This document shows, piece after piece, positions 31,901 through 43,340 of a stretch of 64,000 nucleotides of DNA. Each line of letters opens with the position of its first letter. Positions within the stretch are counted from its first letter, which is position 1. A program made the translations under genes and the position numbers. The notes under the pieces are model-generated. The model made no database searches. It had not been told where the DNA came from and saw only the letters and a program-made list of their open reading frames with translations. Source of the stretch: Phialocephala subalpina (lineage: Eukaryota; Ascomycota; Leotiomycetes; Helotiales; Mollisiaceae); NCBI GenBank assembly GCA_900073065.1, contig FJOG01000003.1, positions 1,986,133 through 2,050,132 of the forward strand, given 5' to 3'.

Positions 31901-32693
31901 AACAAGGACTTCTCCGAATTCCCCGAACATAGAGTCGAGTTCTTCACATTACTCCGCGCCATCAACCTTCATTGTTTCCCTGCCCTTCTCAAGCTTGACA
32001 ATAGACAGTTCAAGTTTGTGATCGACTCTTGCATGTGGGCAAGCAAGCACGACAACCGCGAAGTCGAGTTTGCTGGACTCAACATGTGTCTCGAGTTGAT
32101 CACAAACATCGCCGAGACAGATGCCAACACCTCTAATGCATTCTTCCAGCAATTTTTCGTCCCCATCCTGCAGGACGTCTTCTTCGTCCTCACCGATACC
32201 GACCACAAGGCCGGATTCAAGTCACAATCAATGTTACTGTCCCGGATGTTCTACTTCGTCTCGCCTGCCGATGGTACCGCACCCAAGATTCAAGGACCAA
32301 TCTACCAACAGGATCAAGCCCCTGCAGGAACGAGCAACAAGGAGTTCTTGGGTGGATTTGTTGCGAACCTACTTCAGAATGCCTTCCCAAACTTGCAGCC
32401 GTAAGTCTAACCTTTCTATGCCCACGACCTTAGTACTAACTTAATCTAGTGGCCAAATTAAGGCTTTCGTAGAGGGACTGTTCTCTTTGAACGCTAGCTA
32501 CGACCGCTTCAAGCTCAACCTTCGTGATTTCTTGATTCAGCTCAAGGAATTTGCAGGGGACAACACCGAGCTGTTCGCCGACGAGAAGGAACAACAAGAC
32601 AGGGATGCCAAGGCTGCGGAAAGAGAACGCTTGTCGAAGGTTGGCGGTCTATTGAAGCCGGCCGAGCTGGCTGAGGATGATGATGAGCTTTGA
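28948..32693 (+). CDS. CRM1: Exportin-1 (Crm1/Xpo1)
   Basis: Karyopherin that exports leucine-rich NES cargo with Ran-GTP. Nine exons: 28948-29013, 29086-29115, 29182-29254, 29311-29382, 29433-30145, 30198-31440, 31491-31720, 31835-32400 and 32450-32693. All phases join, giving 1078 aa, the normal Crm1 length. HEAT-repeat signatures include [20 protein letters not shown], the CRIME-type N-terminus ([18 protein letters not shown]), [14 protein letters not shown] and [20 protein letters not shown]. The tail is acidic ([10 protein letters not shown]). In the NES groove, [15 protein letters not shown] has Thr525 where human Crm1 has the leptomycin-reactive Cys528. Early exons are very short (30-73 nt), as is common in this gene in filamentous fungi. 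Confidence 0.97.
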
Positions 32694-33852
32694 CTTGATG
32701 AAGAGTTACGGACAGACTACCCAAAGGTCAAGGAGGAAGATGACGTCAAACCTACAAGATATCGCCCCGCGATTTCGAATGATTTATGTGGGTGGGATAT
32801 GTACGATCTTTGACGCGTCGGATCCCAACAAGTCAGCTACTTTTCACTTCCTGGACACGGATCTCTCTCGGGTTTCTCCTCTCTGTTTGCACCATACCTG
32901 GCGGCTCACACAAATGCTAGGCGGAGTCTGGTGGGTGGGAACAGAGTGATTTTGTCTGTCTAAAAAGTTCATTTCTGTTTAGATTCGATTCTCCTCTATA
33001 TCGCCAGGTCGATATTTGCATTTGCGGAGGATTATGATACCTCTCTCGGATGGAGAGACACGAATGAAGCATGAGATGAGAAATATGGCGCCTATGAGTA
33101 ACGAGGGTTGGGATTTTGTTGTCTGTAGATGCACTTGCATTCAGCATAGTCTCGATAAATACATGAAATCACACATTCGTGTGCCCAAGCGGGAAGGTGA
33201 AACTAACGACTTGGAGAAGGTGTACTTGCCAAATTCGTTCACAAAGCCACTTGCACTTTGCACTCGACACAGCTGAAATCAAAAGCAGTCTGACGAAGAC
33301 TTCTCTTGATTATCTGGTGGAGCTATGCTCGCTATGCTCTCAAATCACACACGTGCCCTCGCGGGGTGAAGCATCCTTTAGCGTCATGCACTAAGACACC
33401 TCAGTGAACCACATCCATGGAAATTCCAGGCCCGCTGCACCCGAAAAGCCATCAACAAATAAGCACTGCGAAGTTCGCAACGTGCCTGCATCCACAACAT
33501 CAATATACTTGGCAGCTCTCCTACCGTCCTTGAACAGCTTCTTTATTTGATCGACGGCTCGTCCGATGTTCCTTCTCGAAGGATGTCGCGATGGAAACCT
33601 GCAGCTGGGCTTGACTTCATTTGGAAACGGCTCAGGGGTGATGTGCAAATCATTGGCTGTGGGCAGAAGTCTGTCCTGCTGTCGATCTTCAAACAATTTA
33701 TCTCGTCCCTCCATCCCCGCACACGCAGCTACACAGCACGAGGAGTGGGAGATCATCGTCATCCAAGTGGGTGATTGAGCACATAACGCCATGTCTCCCA
33801 CGATTGGAAGTTGTTTCTCTCCACAAGAAATTCCTACTTCGATTGCGCCATC
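32694..33852. other. Intergenic
   Basis: CRM1 3' flank and promoter of the phytase-like gene. A 136-codon minus-strand ORF (33391-33801) is open but featureless, and overlapping plus-strand ORFs argue against it. Confidence 0.5.
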
Positions 33853-35621
33853 ATGTTTCTCTCCAGACTTGCCACCGTCGCGGGGTTAGCTTGCGTAACT
33901 GCTGGGCAGGTCGTCAACCAGACTTCTTGCAATGACAAGAACTACACATACCAGGAGCTTGCTGGGTACGGCTTGATCTCTGGCAATGCGAGAGACGAGT
34001 ATGGAGATACAATTGGTGGTATCGGATCTGCCATTGCCCTTGATAGATCGCAGTGGAAGAAGCTGTCCAATGGCTCTTACAACGGGGTCTTGTGGGCACT
34101 TCCGGACAGAGGATGGTGAGTAGCACTGTTTCTGCACTGAACGAGAAGGATCGCAAGGTTCCATCTTCTCTGGGACATGATCCGACGACAAGGATTCAAG
34201 AAGAGTACTCATTTCACAGACCGTCATACTCCCTCGCCGAGTAATAGAAAGCTAATCAGATCAAACGGCAGGAACACGGAAGGTACTCTCAACTTCCAAC
34301 CTCGAGTCCACAAATTCGACATCCTCTTCACGCCCCAGCCCAATGCCACCGTCGCCAGCCCTTCCGGAAACAACCTTTTCTTCACATACAAGGAGACCAT
34401 CCGCTTTTTGGGTCCTGACGGCACTCCCTGCACAGGACTTGATGCTGATGGAACTGGTCATATCAGCTTTCCCGGGTTTCCAGATCTTCCTGTCGCTACA
34501 TACCAGGTACGTTGAACTCGGGGCACAGAACAACAACTGTTCCATGCTAATACAATTAGGGTGACGGATTTGGCAATGATGGGCCGGGAGGCAAACGCAT
34601 CCCAATCGATTCTGAGGGTCTCGTTTTGACTCCAGACGGTAGTTTCTGGGTCAGCGACGAATATGGGCCATACATCTACCGGTTCAACCCTGCTGGTCTT
34701 ATGATTGGCGCCATCAGACCTCCCGATGCCATAATTCCCATGCGAAATGGGACGGAATCGTTCTCTGCCGACAGCCCGACCTTTTATGCCAGCAAAGGTG
34801 CTGGAGACGATGTCACCCCCGCTGACAACCCTACTGGCCGTGACAACAACCACGGGTTTGAGGGATTGGCGGTGACTGGAGATGGGAACACACTCTATGT
34901 TCTGCTTCAAGCTGCTGCGAACCAGGAAGGAGGGTTGAACAAGCAGACTGAACGATATGCGCGTCTTGTCAAATATGACATTACGATACCATCAGCACCA
35001 CGCTACGCCAGAGAGTTTGTGGTTCCACTACCTCTCTATAATGATCCCACTGCGAAGGCTTCCAAGAATCCCAAGGTCGCAGCACAATCCGAGATCTTCC
35101 ACATCCAAGACGGACAATTCTTCATCCTCGCCAGAGACTCAGGAGCCGGACACGGGCAGAGCGTTTCTCTTTCTGTCTATCGACATATCGACATTTTCGA
35201 CATTTCCACGGCGACCGACATCAAGGGTACCACCTATGACTGCGCGAACTGTTCCATCGCTTCGGATGCCGGTGTTCTCAAGACTGGAATCACTCCAGCA
35301 ACCTACTGCTCGTTCATCGACTTCAACGTGAACTCTCAGTTGAATCGATTTGGAGTCCAGAATGGAGGTGCTCAAGATGCTAGTCTCTTGAATGAGAAGT
35401 GGGAGAGTATTGGTCTCGTGCCCGTTGATGGGCTTGTAGGCGATGATGATGAGTGGTTCGTCTTCTCTTTGAGTGACAACGATTTCATCACACAAGATGG
35501 ATATCTTGAAAGTGGGGAGTTCAGGTACGCCGATGGAAGTGGTTTCAACTTGGATAACCAGGCTCTCGTCTTCAAGATTCATTTGCCGGATCACTCGAGG
35601 CCTTTTGATAGAGATCCGTGA
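33853..35621 (+). CDS. Secreted phytase-like (esterase-like) domain protein
   Basis: Secreted protein of the esterase-like activity of phytase family (beta-propeller type). Exons are 33853-34115, 34272-34506 and 34560-35621, with introns of 156 and 53 nt, giving 519 aa. The signal peptide MFLSRLATVAGLACVTAG starts at the first ATG. The frame is open further upstream without an ATG. Family stretches are GGIGSAIALDRSQW, YNGVLWALPDRGW, DSEGLVLTPDGSFWVSDEYG, PYIYRF and NHGFEGLAVTGDG. DDEWFVFSLSDNDF and an ALVFKI C-terminal strand close the domain. Several N-x-S/T sites suit secretion. The substrate is not known. Despite the name, phytase activity should not be assumed. Confidence 0.9.
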
Positions 35622-36276
35622 GTCGAGAAACGACCAGATATCAGGCGCGAAGAATGAAGACTAATGTATCACCTGAATACACTTGCCTCAGTATCTGACT
35701 GCTTTTTACTCTTTCTGAACATGTATCTTCTCCTTGGACATTAAAAGTTCTAATCCAAATAAGCAACCACGTGCCTTTTCGACTTTGTGGCGCTTTCGAT
35801 CCGGCCGGTTCAATGCCAAGCTGGTCGACTTGAAAGATGCTAAATCGAGATAGCTTGAAGCTGCTCGAATCTACAGCCGTGGAGTACACAATACTTTTTT
35901 TAAACCTCTCAAGTCTTACAATCATCAACTCTACCATTCGCTGAAAGCAATACAACATCAACCATCCTGATTCAGGATACCGCAAAGCTTTCCACCGACG
36001 TCATTTGCCCTTTAGCGAGGACCCCTTTTCCAGGAAAAAAGCACCGAGGCACGGTCCTACAGCAAAACAACGTGTTTCCAGGGGTCTGATACGCGCATGA
36101 CTAGGCGGCAACAAGCTACAAGAATGATGATAAGCCTGCATCTCTCAACCCTGGAACTCTCATAAACAATGATCCGACATCTCCGAGGTAAGATCTACCA
36201 TCTCTAAACTATTTGCCAAAGGATCAATAGTCTTTGTTTACATCGCGTCAACCGCGACGACCAGTATTTTGACGAC
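35622..36276. other. Intergenic
   Basis: 3' flank of the phytase-like gene and amidase promoter. I see no coding signal or repeat of note. Confidence 0.5.
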
Positions 36277-38296
36277 ATGGCGACGACGAGAGAGACGAGC
36301 AGGAGGTTCTTGCATTATCCTGAGGCGAAACAAGGGTGTGTCACCCGACTTCTATGAGTTTTCATGCATGAAACGAGGTTTTTGGTTGGGTTGGGATGCT
36401 GATTTGAAGTGTAGTCCAGATGTACCGTACAAAAATGATCGGAAAAGCAATCCAGCAGTTAGAGGATGGTATATCCTGATCTCGGCCTTGATGTAAGTGT
36501 CCTTTCAAATATTGGCCAAGACATCTCACTCACGTGTCCAGACTCGAATACGTCGGATTCGTCCGTCGAATAGTGTGGAAAAACACTGGATTTGCCGACC
36601 TCCGTCTCATCAGGCAATACATCGAGAACTCGGAGCCAAGATATGATCCTACTGTTATTCCTGTAACCGGTCCTTCGCCGTTTGATAGTCAAGATGATCC
36701 AGCGACTGCTGTTGAAGCAGAATGGAAACTGGAGGCGAAGTATTGGACTGTTGCTGATTATCGGGCTATGTACCTTTCTGGAAAGCTGACGCCGTTGGCT
36801 GTTGCTCAAGCTATTCTTCCTTTGATCAGAAGAGATACCACGCCGCCTGGCTCACACTCGATTGGTTTCTTTGATAGCAAGATTGAGTTGGTACTTGCTG
36901 CGGCGAAGGCTTCTACTTTGAGATACAAGGAAGGGCGTCCTTTAGGACCTCTTGATGGTGTACCTGTAGCTGTCAAGGACGAGTATGATATCGAAGGTTA
37001 TACCACGTCTTTGGGTTCTCGGAATGACTACACTGGTAAAGTGGAGCCAGGAGAGTCGATCACGGCTTGGTGTGTAAAGAAGTTGGAGGAGGCTGGTACT
37101 GTCAATGTTGGAAAGCTTTCTATGCATGAGTTTGGCCTCGGTGTGTTTTCTTTTGCTTCCTCTTTCACCTACAACTTCACAATTCGACTTCACGTGCATG
37201 CTAACAACGTCTAGATACATCTGGAAACAACCCCATCAAAGGCACCCCACCAAACCCCTACAATGCCCAATACTACACCGGCGGCTCGTCCAGCGGCTGC
37301 GCCTACGCCGTAGCATCAGGACTCGTCCCAATCGCCCTCGGCGGCGACGGTGGAGGCTCAATCCGCATCCCTGCCTCCTTCTGCTCAGTCTTCGGACTCA
37401 AACCCTCTCACGGCCGTCTCCTCTTTAAGCCCTGCATGAACCACTCCTCCTCCTGCGCCGTCAACGGTCCTTTAGCATCAGATATCTCTTCGCTCTCAGC
37501 ATTCTACCAAGTCCTCGGAGCCCAAGATTCAAACGCTCTGTTTCCTGCCCCTTCACCCACGATTCTAACTCCATCAACACGAGCCAAGAAGGTGCTTGGG
37601 ATACCGGAAGCTTGGTTCGCGCGCTCTACACCTGCTATTCAACGACTTTGCCGCTCTCTAATCGACAAACTTGTTTCAAAACATGACTACACCCTCGTTC
37701 CGATCACAATTCCATTTCTACCAGAAGGACAACTGGCCCATGCCATGACGGTCCTCACCGACGCCGCCACCCTCCTCCCCATCACCCACAACCTCACATC
37801 CGCCAACCGTATCATGATCGCACTCGGAACCGTTACGCCTGCAACTGATTACGTTCTAGCGCAGAAATTGAGACAGTTGTTGATGCAGCATCTAGCGTTT
37901 CTTTGGGAGAAGTATCCGGGTATGATTATTGTGACGCCGACGACGAGTTGTGCGGGGTGGAAGGTGGGGAAGAAGGATGATTTGAGGTATGGGATTTCGG
38001 ATGGGGATACGACGTTGAAGACTATGGAGTATGTTTGGATGTGTAATTTCCTCGGCCTCCCAGGCCTTTCCGTGCCTGCTGGGTTTGTGAAGCCGGAGGG
38101 GGTGAAGGGGGCGGGTGAGGAAGCTGGAGCTGATGAACAGGATAAGATTCCGGTTGGGTTGATGGCGATGGGAGAGTGGGGAGAAGAAGAAGAGCTTCTA
38201 AGATGGGGTGTTGAGGTTGAGAGCGAAGGCATGGAGAGGAGGTCAAGACCACCGATTTGGGTAGATGTTGTTGAGTTGGCTAGGAAAGAGATGTGA
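36277..38296 (+). CDS. Amidase-signature family hydrolase
   Basis: Ser-cisSer-Lys amidase related to fungal fatty-acid-amide-hydrolase-like enzymes. Exons are 36277-36335, 36415-36492, 36542-37140 and 37215-38296, giving 605 aa. Exon 1 (MATTRETSRRFLHYPEAKQG) and exon 2 (PDVPYKNDRKSNPAVRGWY) supply the usual N-terminal extension of this fungal subgroup. The catalytic Lys191 lies in VPVAVKDEYDIEG. The cis-Ser lies in YTGGSSSGCA (270-272) and the nucleophile is Ser294 in GGDGGGSIRIPASF. All three are present. YTTSLGSRNDYTG and PNPYNAQYYTGG match the group. No signal peptide is seen. The natural substrate cannot be inferred. GTGTGT donors are used in introns 1 and 3. Confidence 0.92.
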
Positions 38297-39362
38297 TGGT
38301 ATTTTGTTTCACCGCGAGTATTTTGGGTATTGATTAGATTGTAGATGAGCCGCTCCTTTTTTGGTTTTCATACCCAGTTCAGTATTTAGGAATCTCGAAA
38401 TTTAGATGTATGTTGACGCGTACGTTTGCCAAACAGCTTTCGAAAGATGCCTTAGACTCGGTTACCCGGATTCGACTGTCAGGGAGCAGAACTGATTACG
38501 TTGCTGGACTCGAATTTCATATGCAAGATTCAGATAATGCAATCCAACTCTCGTGCCAAAGAACATGTGCCATAATTAAACTTCAACTGTCCGCTTCTAA
38601 GACCATGCTAATGTTTCGGTTCTGATGTCCCACAAATTCCTGGACACTTCTGCTTTACTTCATTCCGACCTGCATGAAAACCCGTCCCGCCGGTATTGTG
38701 CACGGCAACTCCTTTTCTCTGGATGCTGAAGATGTGGTGCATAATTTTCGCCGTGTTGAATTTTGCGTTCACAGCCTTGCATTCGGCGCTCGGCTTAGGG
38801 AAAACGTCGGTTGTGGTCCAAGCCATCCTGGAATTTTCATACTGTAGAACATTCTCTCGCCTAGGGAAAAAGCTTGACTCCGCTTTCTCGAGTTGACGCC
38901 ACCACCGTCACCATCTGAACACCTCTGGAGATACCTTCGTAGAGGCTCCGTTAACGTTCGTCTCGAGACTCAGATATCCGCGACAGCAAGTATCAAAACA
39001 TCTCTTTCTATCAGAAAACATTCATTCTTTCTCCAGCCTCACGGGCGAGCCCGCAGCCAAGGCCAGTCCCAGTTTAGTACAAATCCGCGATGAACACCAG
39101 GATTCGCCCTTCATTAGCCAGAGACGGAACAAAGTGCCGTCCATCTCCATCGGCAAGGATAGCTGCGGGGCCAGCTTACTTCATCAACGCCTTTCCTGCC
39201 CTGCCGCGGCGTCGTCCCAATCTTCCCAATGAAGTGGGGCCTGTCAAAACAAGTCACAAACGAAATAAATAGTCACCTCCTCCTTTCTATTTCGTGGCAC
39301 AGCAGTCAATTCCTGGCTTTCATTCTCTTGCCCATTATTTCGACCTCAACTCAGCGGTCAAG
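38297..39362. other. Intergenic
   Basis: Amidase 3' flank and promoter/leader of the MFS transporter gene. No gene is visible. The open frame runs upstream of 39363 but without an ATG. Confidence 0.5.
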
Positions 39363-41373
39363 ATGAACGAAGCAGATCTAGCCATGGAGAGGAACGAGCG
39401 AGACGCCTCGCCAGAACGTTTCGCGCATAGTCCTCACGGTCGCCCAAGTCATGAGATTGAACGCATTCCCACAGCGAGCAGTAGCTCGACCGATTCTTCT
39501 GCCGGGTCGGCTCAGCGCAGAGAGAGAACGATGAGTAGGGTTTCTACGCAGCACGATTTGGAACGAAATCCCACAGTTCTGAGCAGAATACAGACGGCGA
39601 GGAGTCAACATACTGGCACAGTTGGGAGAAGTCTTACAGGCAAGAGTAGGGAGAGTAGGAGGCCTCTGCCGGAGATGGGATTGGGGAAGCCGTATCCGCC
39701 GCCTCTGCCAGAGAGGGAGGAGTATGTTGTCGAGTTTACTGGGCCTGACGATCCGTTGCACGCCCAAAATTGGCCCATGAAGAAGAAGTAAGTAGACCAA
39801 GTCCAATTCTACGATAAGCACCAATTGACTTTTCCTGCAGGATTCTCACAGCCGTTATGCTTGGATATACAACCCTGATAGCAGCATTCACTTCGAGCAT
39901 CTTTTCAACCGCGACTTCGACCGTCGCAGCACAGTACCACGTTTCTACCGAAGTTGGATTACTGGGCCTCTCACTATACGTCTTGGGTTTCGCTCTTGGC
40001 CCTACATTCTGGGCTCCATTGAGCGAGCTGCGAGGGCGAAGATTACCTTTGGTCATATCAATGTTTGGATTTTCGATTTTCCAAGTTGCGGTGGCAGCGG
40101 GGAAGGACTTGCAGACCATTTTGCTGTGCCGCTTCTGGGGAGGTAGGTCACTCGCCGCCGAGGCAATATGGAGTTAGTGCTGACTTGCATAGGAATGTTT
40201 GGTGCTTGTCCATTGGCTGTTGTTGCAGCTGTGTTCTCGGATATGTTCGATAACAGGACGAGAGGTATGGCTATTACTGTCTTTTCGATGACAGTCTTCA
40301 CTGGTCCGTTATTGGCGCCTTTCATTGGCGGGTTTATTGTTGAAAGTTATCTTGGATGGCGATGGACTGAATGGTAACTACACCCCCAAAAAAGTTAAAA
40401 TTTTTTTTTGGAGATGTACAGTTTTCTAACACGTGCCAGGCTTCCTGCCATCATGGGCTTCTCAGCATTCATCGTCGACTTCATTTTCCTCGAAGAGACA
40501 TACCCACCCGTAATCCTCATCCAAAAAGCAGCCGAACTCCGCCGAAGAACCAAGAACTGGGGAATTCACGCCAAACAAGAGGAAATCGAAATCGACTTCA
40601 GGGAATTGATCACCAAGAACTTTTCTCGTCCGATGCGCCTTCTTTTCACCGAGCCAATCGTCCTCCTCCTTTCCATCTACATGGCTTTCATTTACGGTCT
40701 CCTATACCTCTTTTTAACGGCATACCCTATCGTCTTCCAACGAATCCACCACATGGCCCCCGGCGTTGGAGGTCTCCCATACTTTGGAATGATCATCGGC
40801 ATGCTCTGCGCAGGAGTCTTCGTCATTCTTCTCCAACCAAGCTACAACAAGAAACTTATCGCCAATGACGGCGTCCCTATTCCGGAATGGCGTCTTCCAC
40901 CCGTGATCGTCGGAGGGGTTAGCTTCGCTATAGGCTTACTCTGGTTTGGATGGTCCGGCTACAAAGAATCCATCCACTGGATCGTCCCTACCCTCTCTGG
41001 TCTCTTCACCGGCTTCGGTCTCCTTGCCATCTTTCTCCAGTCTCTAAACTACCTCGTCGACGCATACCTTATGTTCGCCGCCTCCGCCATCGCTGGAAAT
41101 ACCTTCCTACGATCTTTGGCAGGAGCAGGCTTTCCCATGTTTTCTCAATACATGTTTGCAAGTCTGCATGTAAACTGGGCAGGCACTTTGCTTGGATTAG
41201 TGGCTTTTGCTTTGGTCCCTATCCCTGTTGCGTTTTATTTCTATGGTGCGAGGATTAGACGGAAGAGTGCGTTTGCGCCGACGAATCCGATGGAGCCGGT
41301 TGGTGAGGAAGAGGAACCACCGATGGTGACTGAGAAGCAGGATACAAGGACTAATGGGGAGGCTGGCGTCTGA
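39363..41373 (+). CDS. MFS transporter, polyamine/drug:H+ antiporter type (Tpo1-like)
   Basis: Twelve-helix DHA1-type major facilitator. Exons are 39363-39787, 39841-40142, 40193-40373 and 40440-41373, giving 613 aa. A long Ser/Arg-rich cytosolic N-terminus of about 130 residues ends in [20 protein letters not shown], the usual lead-in of fungal Tpo1/Flr1-like transporters. Motif A is present as [11 protein letters not shown], and the fourth helix carries [16 protein letters not shown]. The mid loop has a [20 protein letters not shown] segment, and [10 protein letters not shown] and SIAGNT-like [17 protein letters not shown] follow. The location is probably the plasma membrane. Substrate prediction beyond polyamine/drug type is not safe. 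Intron 3 (40374-40439) carries a T10 run. Confidence 0.92.
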
Positions 41374-42336
41374 ATTGGCAGTGTCTGGAGAATTTGAGGA
41401 TATGATTTATTTAATAATATTTTGATAATTTTGTTTCCATTTGTGGATATGGGAGGCTTGATTGGGAGGGCGTTGCGTTCAATGATATCCATGTTTTGGG
41501 AATGGGCGTTGTACGGCATCGAATTGAGTGTTGGATGAGTGGCTTTGGATTAGTGGGCCACCCGAGCAGCATTCAATATCATTGAAATGAAAATAATACT
41601 CGAGTCGAAGAACTGTAATAGCGTGCTTCAAATCCTGTAAACGAGAAACGAGATACGACCTACGGCATATTCTTTTCACATAGATGCGTAGACCGCTCCT
41701 CTTCCTCTATCGTCAAATCTCGGCGTCCTCGTGGTCCAAACGACTTCGTCACGAATTCCTGCATCCATGGTGTCCTTAGCCGAGCCCCTGAACAGCGCTG
41801 GCAAGTGAGAAAAGACTGCTCGATAAATCCAAACAGAGCTCTTAAAATAGTTGCACGGAAACGCTATTTTACTTATTTCCACTTCCTGGGCCATTTAAGA
41901 CTTTCGAGGGGAACTATCAGCTGAATCTGGAAGATGTTGACCTGGAGGAAATTTCGAAGTCGAATCACGTGGACCAGCAACCACTTCAATTCTCAACTTC
42001 CAATAACTAAAATAGAGATGCTACAATTGCTATTTGAAAAAACTACTTAAAATTTCCTAGCTTTCCGGGAGATTGAAAATCAAAATGGTAAATGCTATCT
42101 CCCTGCGTTTGGGAAAGTTGATTCAGAGAAATTCAAGAGCAGATTTAACGATAACTGAAACGGTGTTACCATAATCGTTGCATGGCAACTCTATCTTGAG
42201 TCTCTAAAGAGAACTCGAACATTCAGGGATAATGCAATGATCGAGGGTGGTATGTTTCCTTCATTCTTTGGTATCCCAAGTTGCCATGCATGGTATCCGA
42301 CAAAGCATCGTTCTTACACCACAACCGCATACAACC
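41374..42336. other. Convergent 3' flanks
   Basis: Nearly 1 kb between the MFS stop (plus) and the stop of the unknown-family gene (minus). It is AT-richer than its neighbours with short ORFs only. I see nothing definable. Confidence 0.5.
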
Positions 42337-43340
42337 TCAATGCTTCTTTTCCCCAGGAACAACTTCATCCGAGGTCTTCTCTTTCCCCTTCTTACTCTTT
42401 GTTTTCTTCTCCTCCTGAATATTCTCAGCCCAGGCCTTCTCGCTCTCCTTCCTACTCTCTTTCTTCTTTTCTGCTGAAACATCCTCGGCTGACGCTTTCT
42501 CCTTGCTCTTGCCCTCCATGCTACTCTTCTTGCGCGGCTTCTTCTTCCGCTTCGGCGCAGGCGTATCAGGAACTACCACCCCCTCCGCATGCGAATGCAA
42601 CAACTCCCACCCCAACAGCCCATATTCACTCTCACCCAACACAAAATTCCTCAAATTCGAACATCTCTCCATCGCCCAGATCGTTGCATTCTGACTCCGC
42701 CTCTTAAGCACGCGTCTCGACTGCTCCACCGCGTATCTCTCCTCCCTATAATGTCTCCAAAAATGACTTTTCAGTTTCTTCGGCATCCAGTAGTCGGCAC
42801 TCTTACACAAGGCGAAGAACTCTTTTGCAAAATTATCCATGGATTTTATCAAGTTTGCAGCCTTTTGGACGTTGTCGTGGGTAGGAGGGACCTTGAACGC
42901 GTTGGCGAGGGCATCGATTCCTTGGGGCATAAGAGAGACGAGTACGGAGAGCTGGGCGCAGAGTTTGAATTGGTAGACTAGGCCTGCTTTGAGGTTGGGG
43001 TCCTCGATAACTTGAAAGGCGGGGTCTTTGAACCATTCGTCTGCGAGACTTTCGGCTTCCAGGCTCACATTGATTCCGAGGATGCCATCTATGACAGAAC
43101 ATTCTCCGATCTTGGAGATTTTGAGTTTGGAAATGTCTGCGTGGATGTTAGCGCCGCTTGGTTAAACGTGACAGGATGAAGGAAGAAGTAAGATCTTACC
43201 AAATGGGAGCACGTCGTTTCCAGTCGCAAATATATTGGCTCTCAAATTGTCTGCGTGATTGTTAGCGCTTCTAGATAAACTCAACAGTTTATATACAAAT
43301 TGATATTACCTCGGTTCGAAGGCTCTCCATTGGTAGCCAT
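42337..43340 (-). CDS. Uncharacterised protein A of a GLLGWELLH family, Lys/Glu-rich tail
   Basis: Three exons: 43340-43310, 43250-43200 and 43136-42337, both introns in phase 1, giving 293 aa from MATNGEPSNR. I do not recognise the family. The N-terminal 60 residues are followed by an alpha-helical region (residues about 60-200) with DNFAKEFFALCKS and the motif EYGLLGWELLHSHAEGVVVP. The last 75 residues are Lys/Glu/Ser-rich with a nuclear-localisation-like RKKKPRKK and three imperfect repeats of the pattern S(K/R)xxEKxSxExxxxEKK. Gene B at 45279-46124, divergent on the other strand, has the same helical block and motif, so these are distant paralogues. No signal peptide or membrane helix is seen. 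Function unknown. Confidence 0.8.

Noticed and set aside
33391..33801. 136-codon minus-strand ORF upstream of the phytase-like gene
   Set aside because: No recognisable motif, overlapping plus-strand ORFs, and it sits in the promoter of the next gene.
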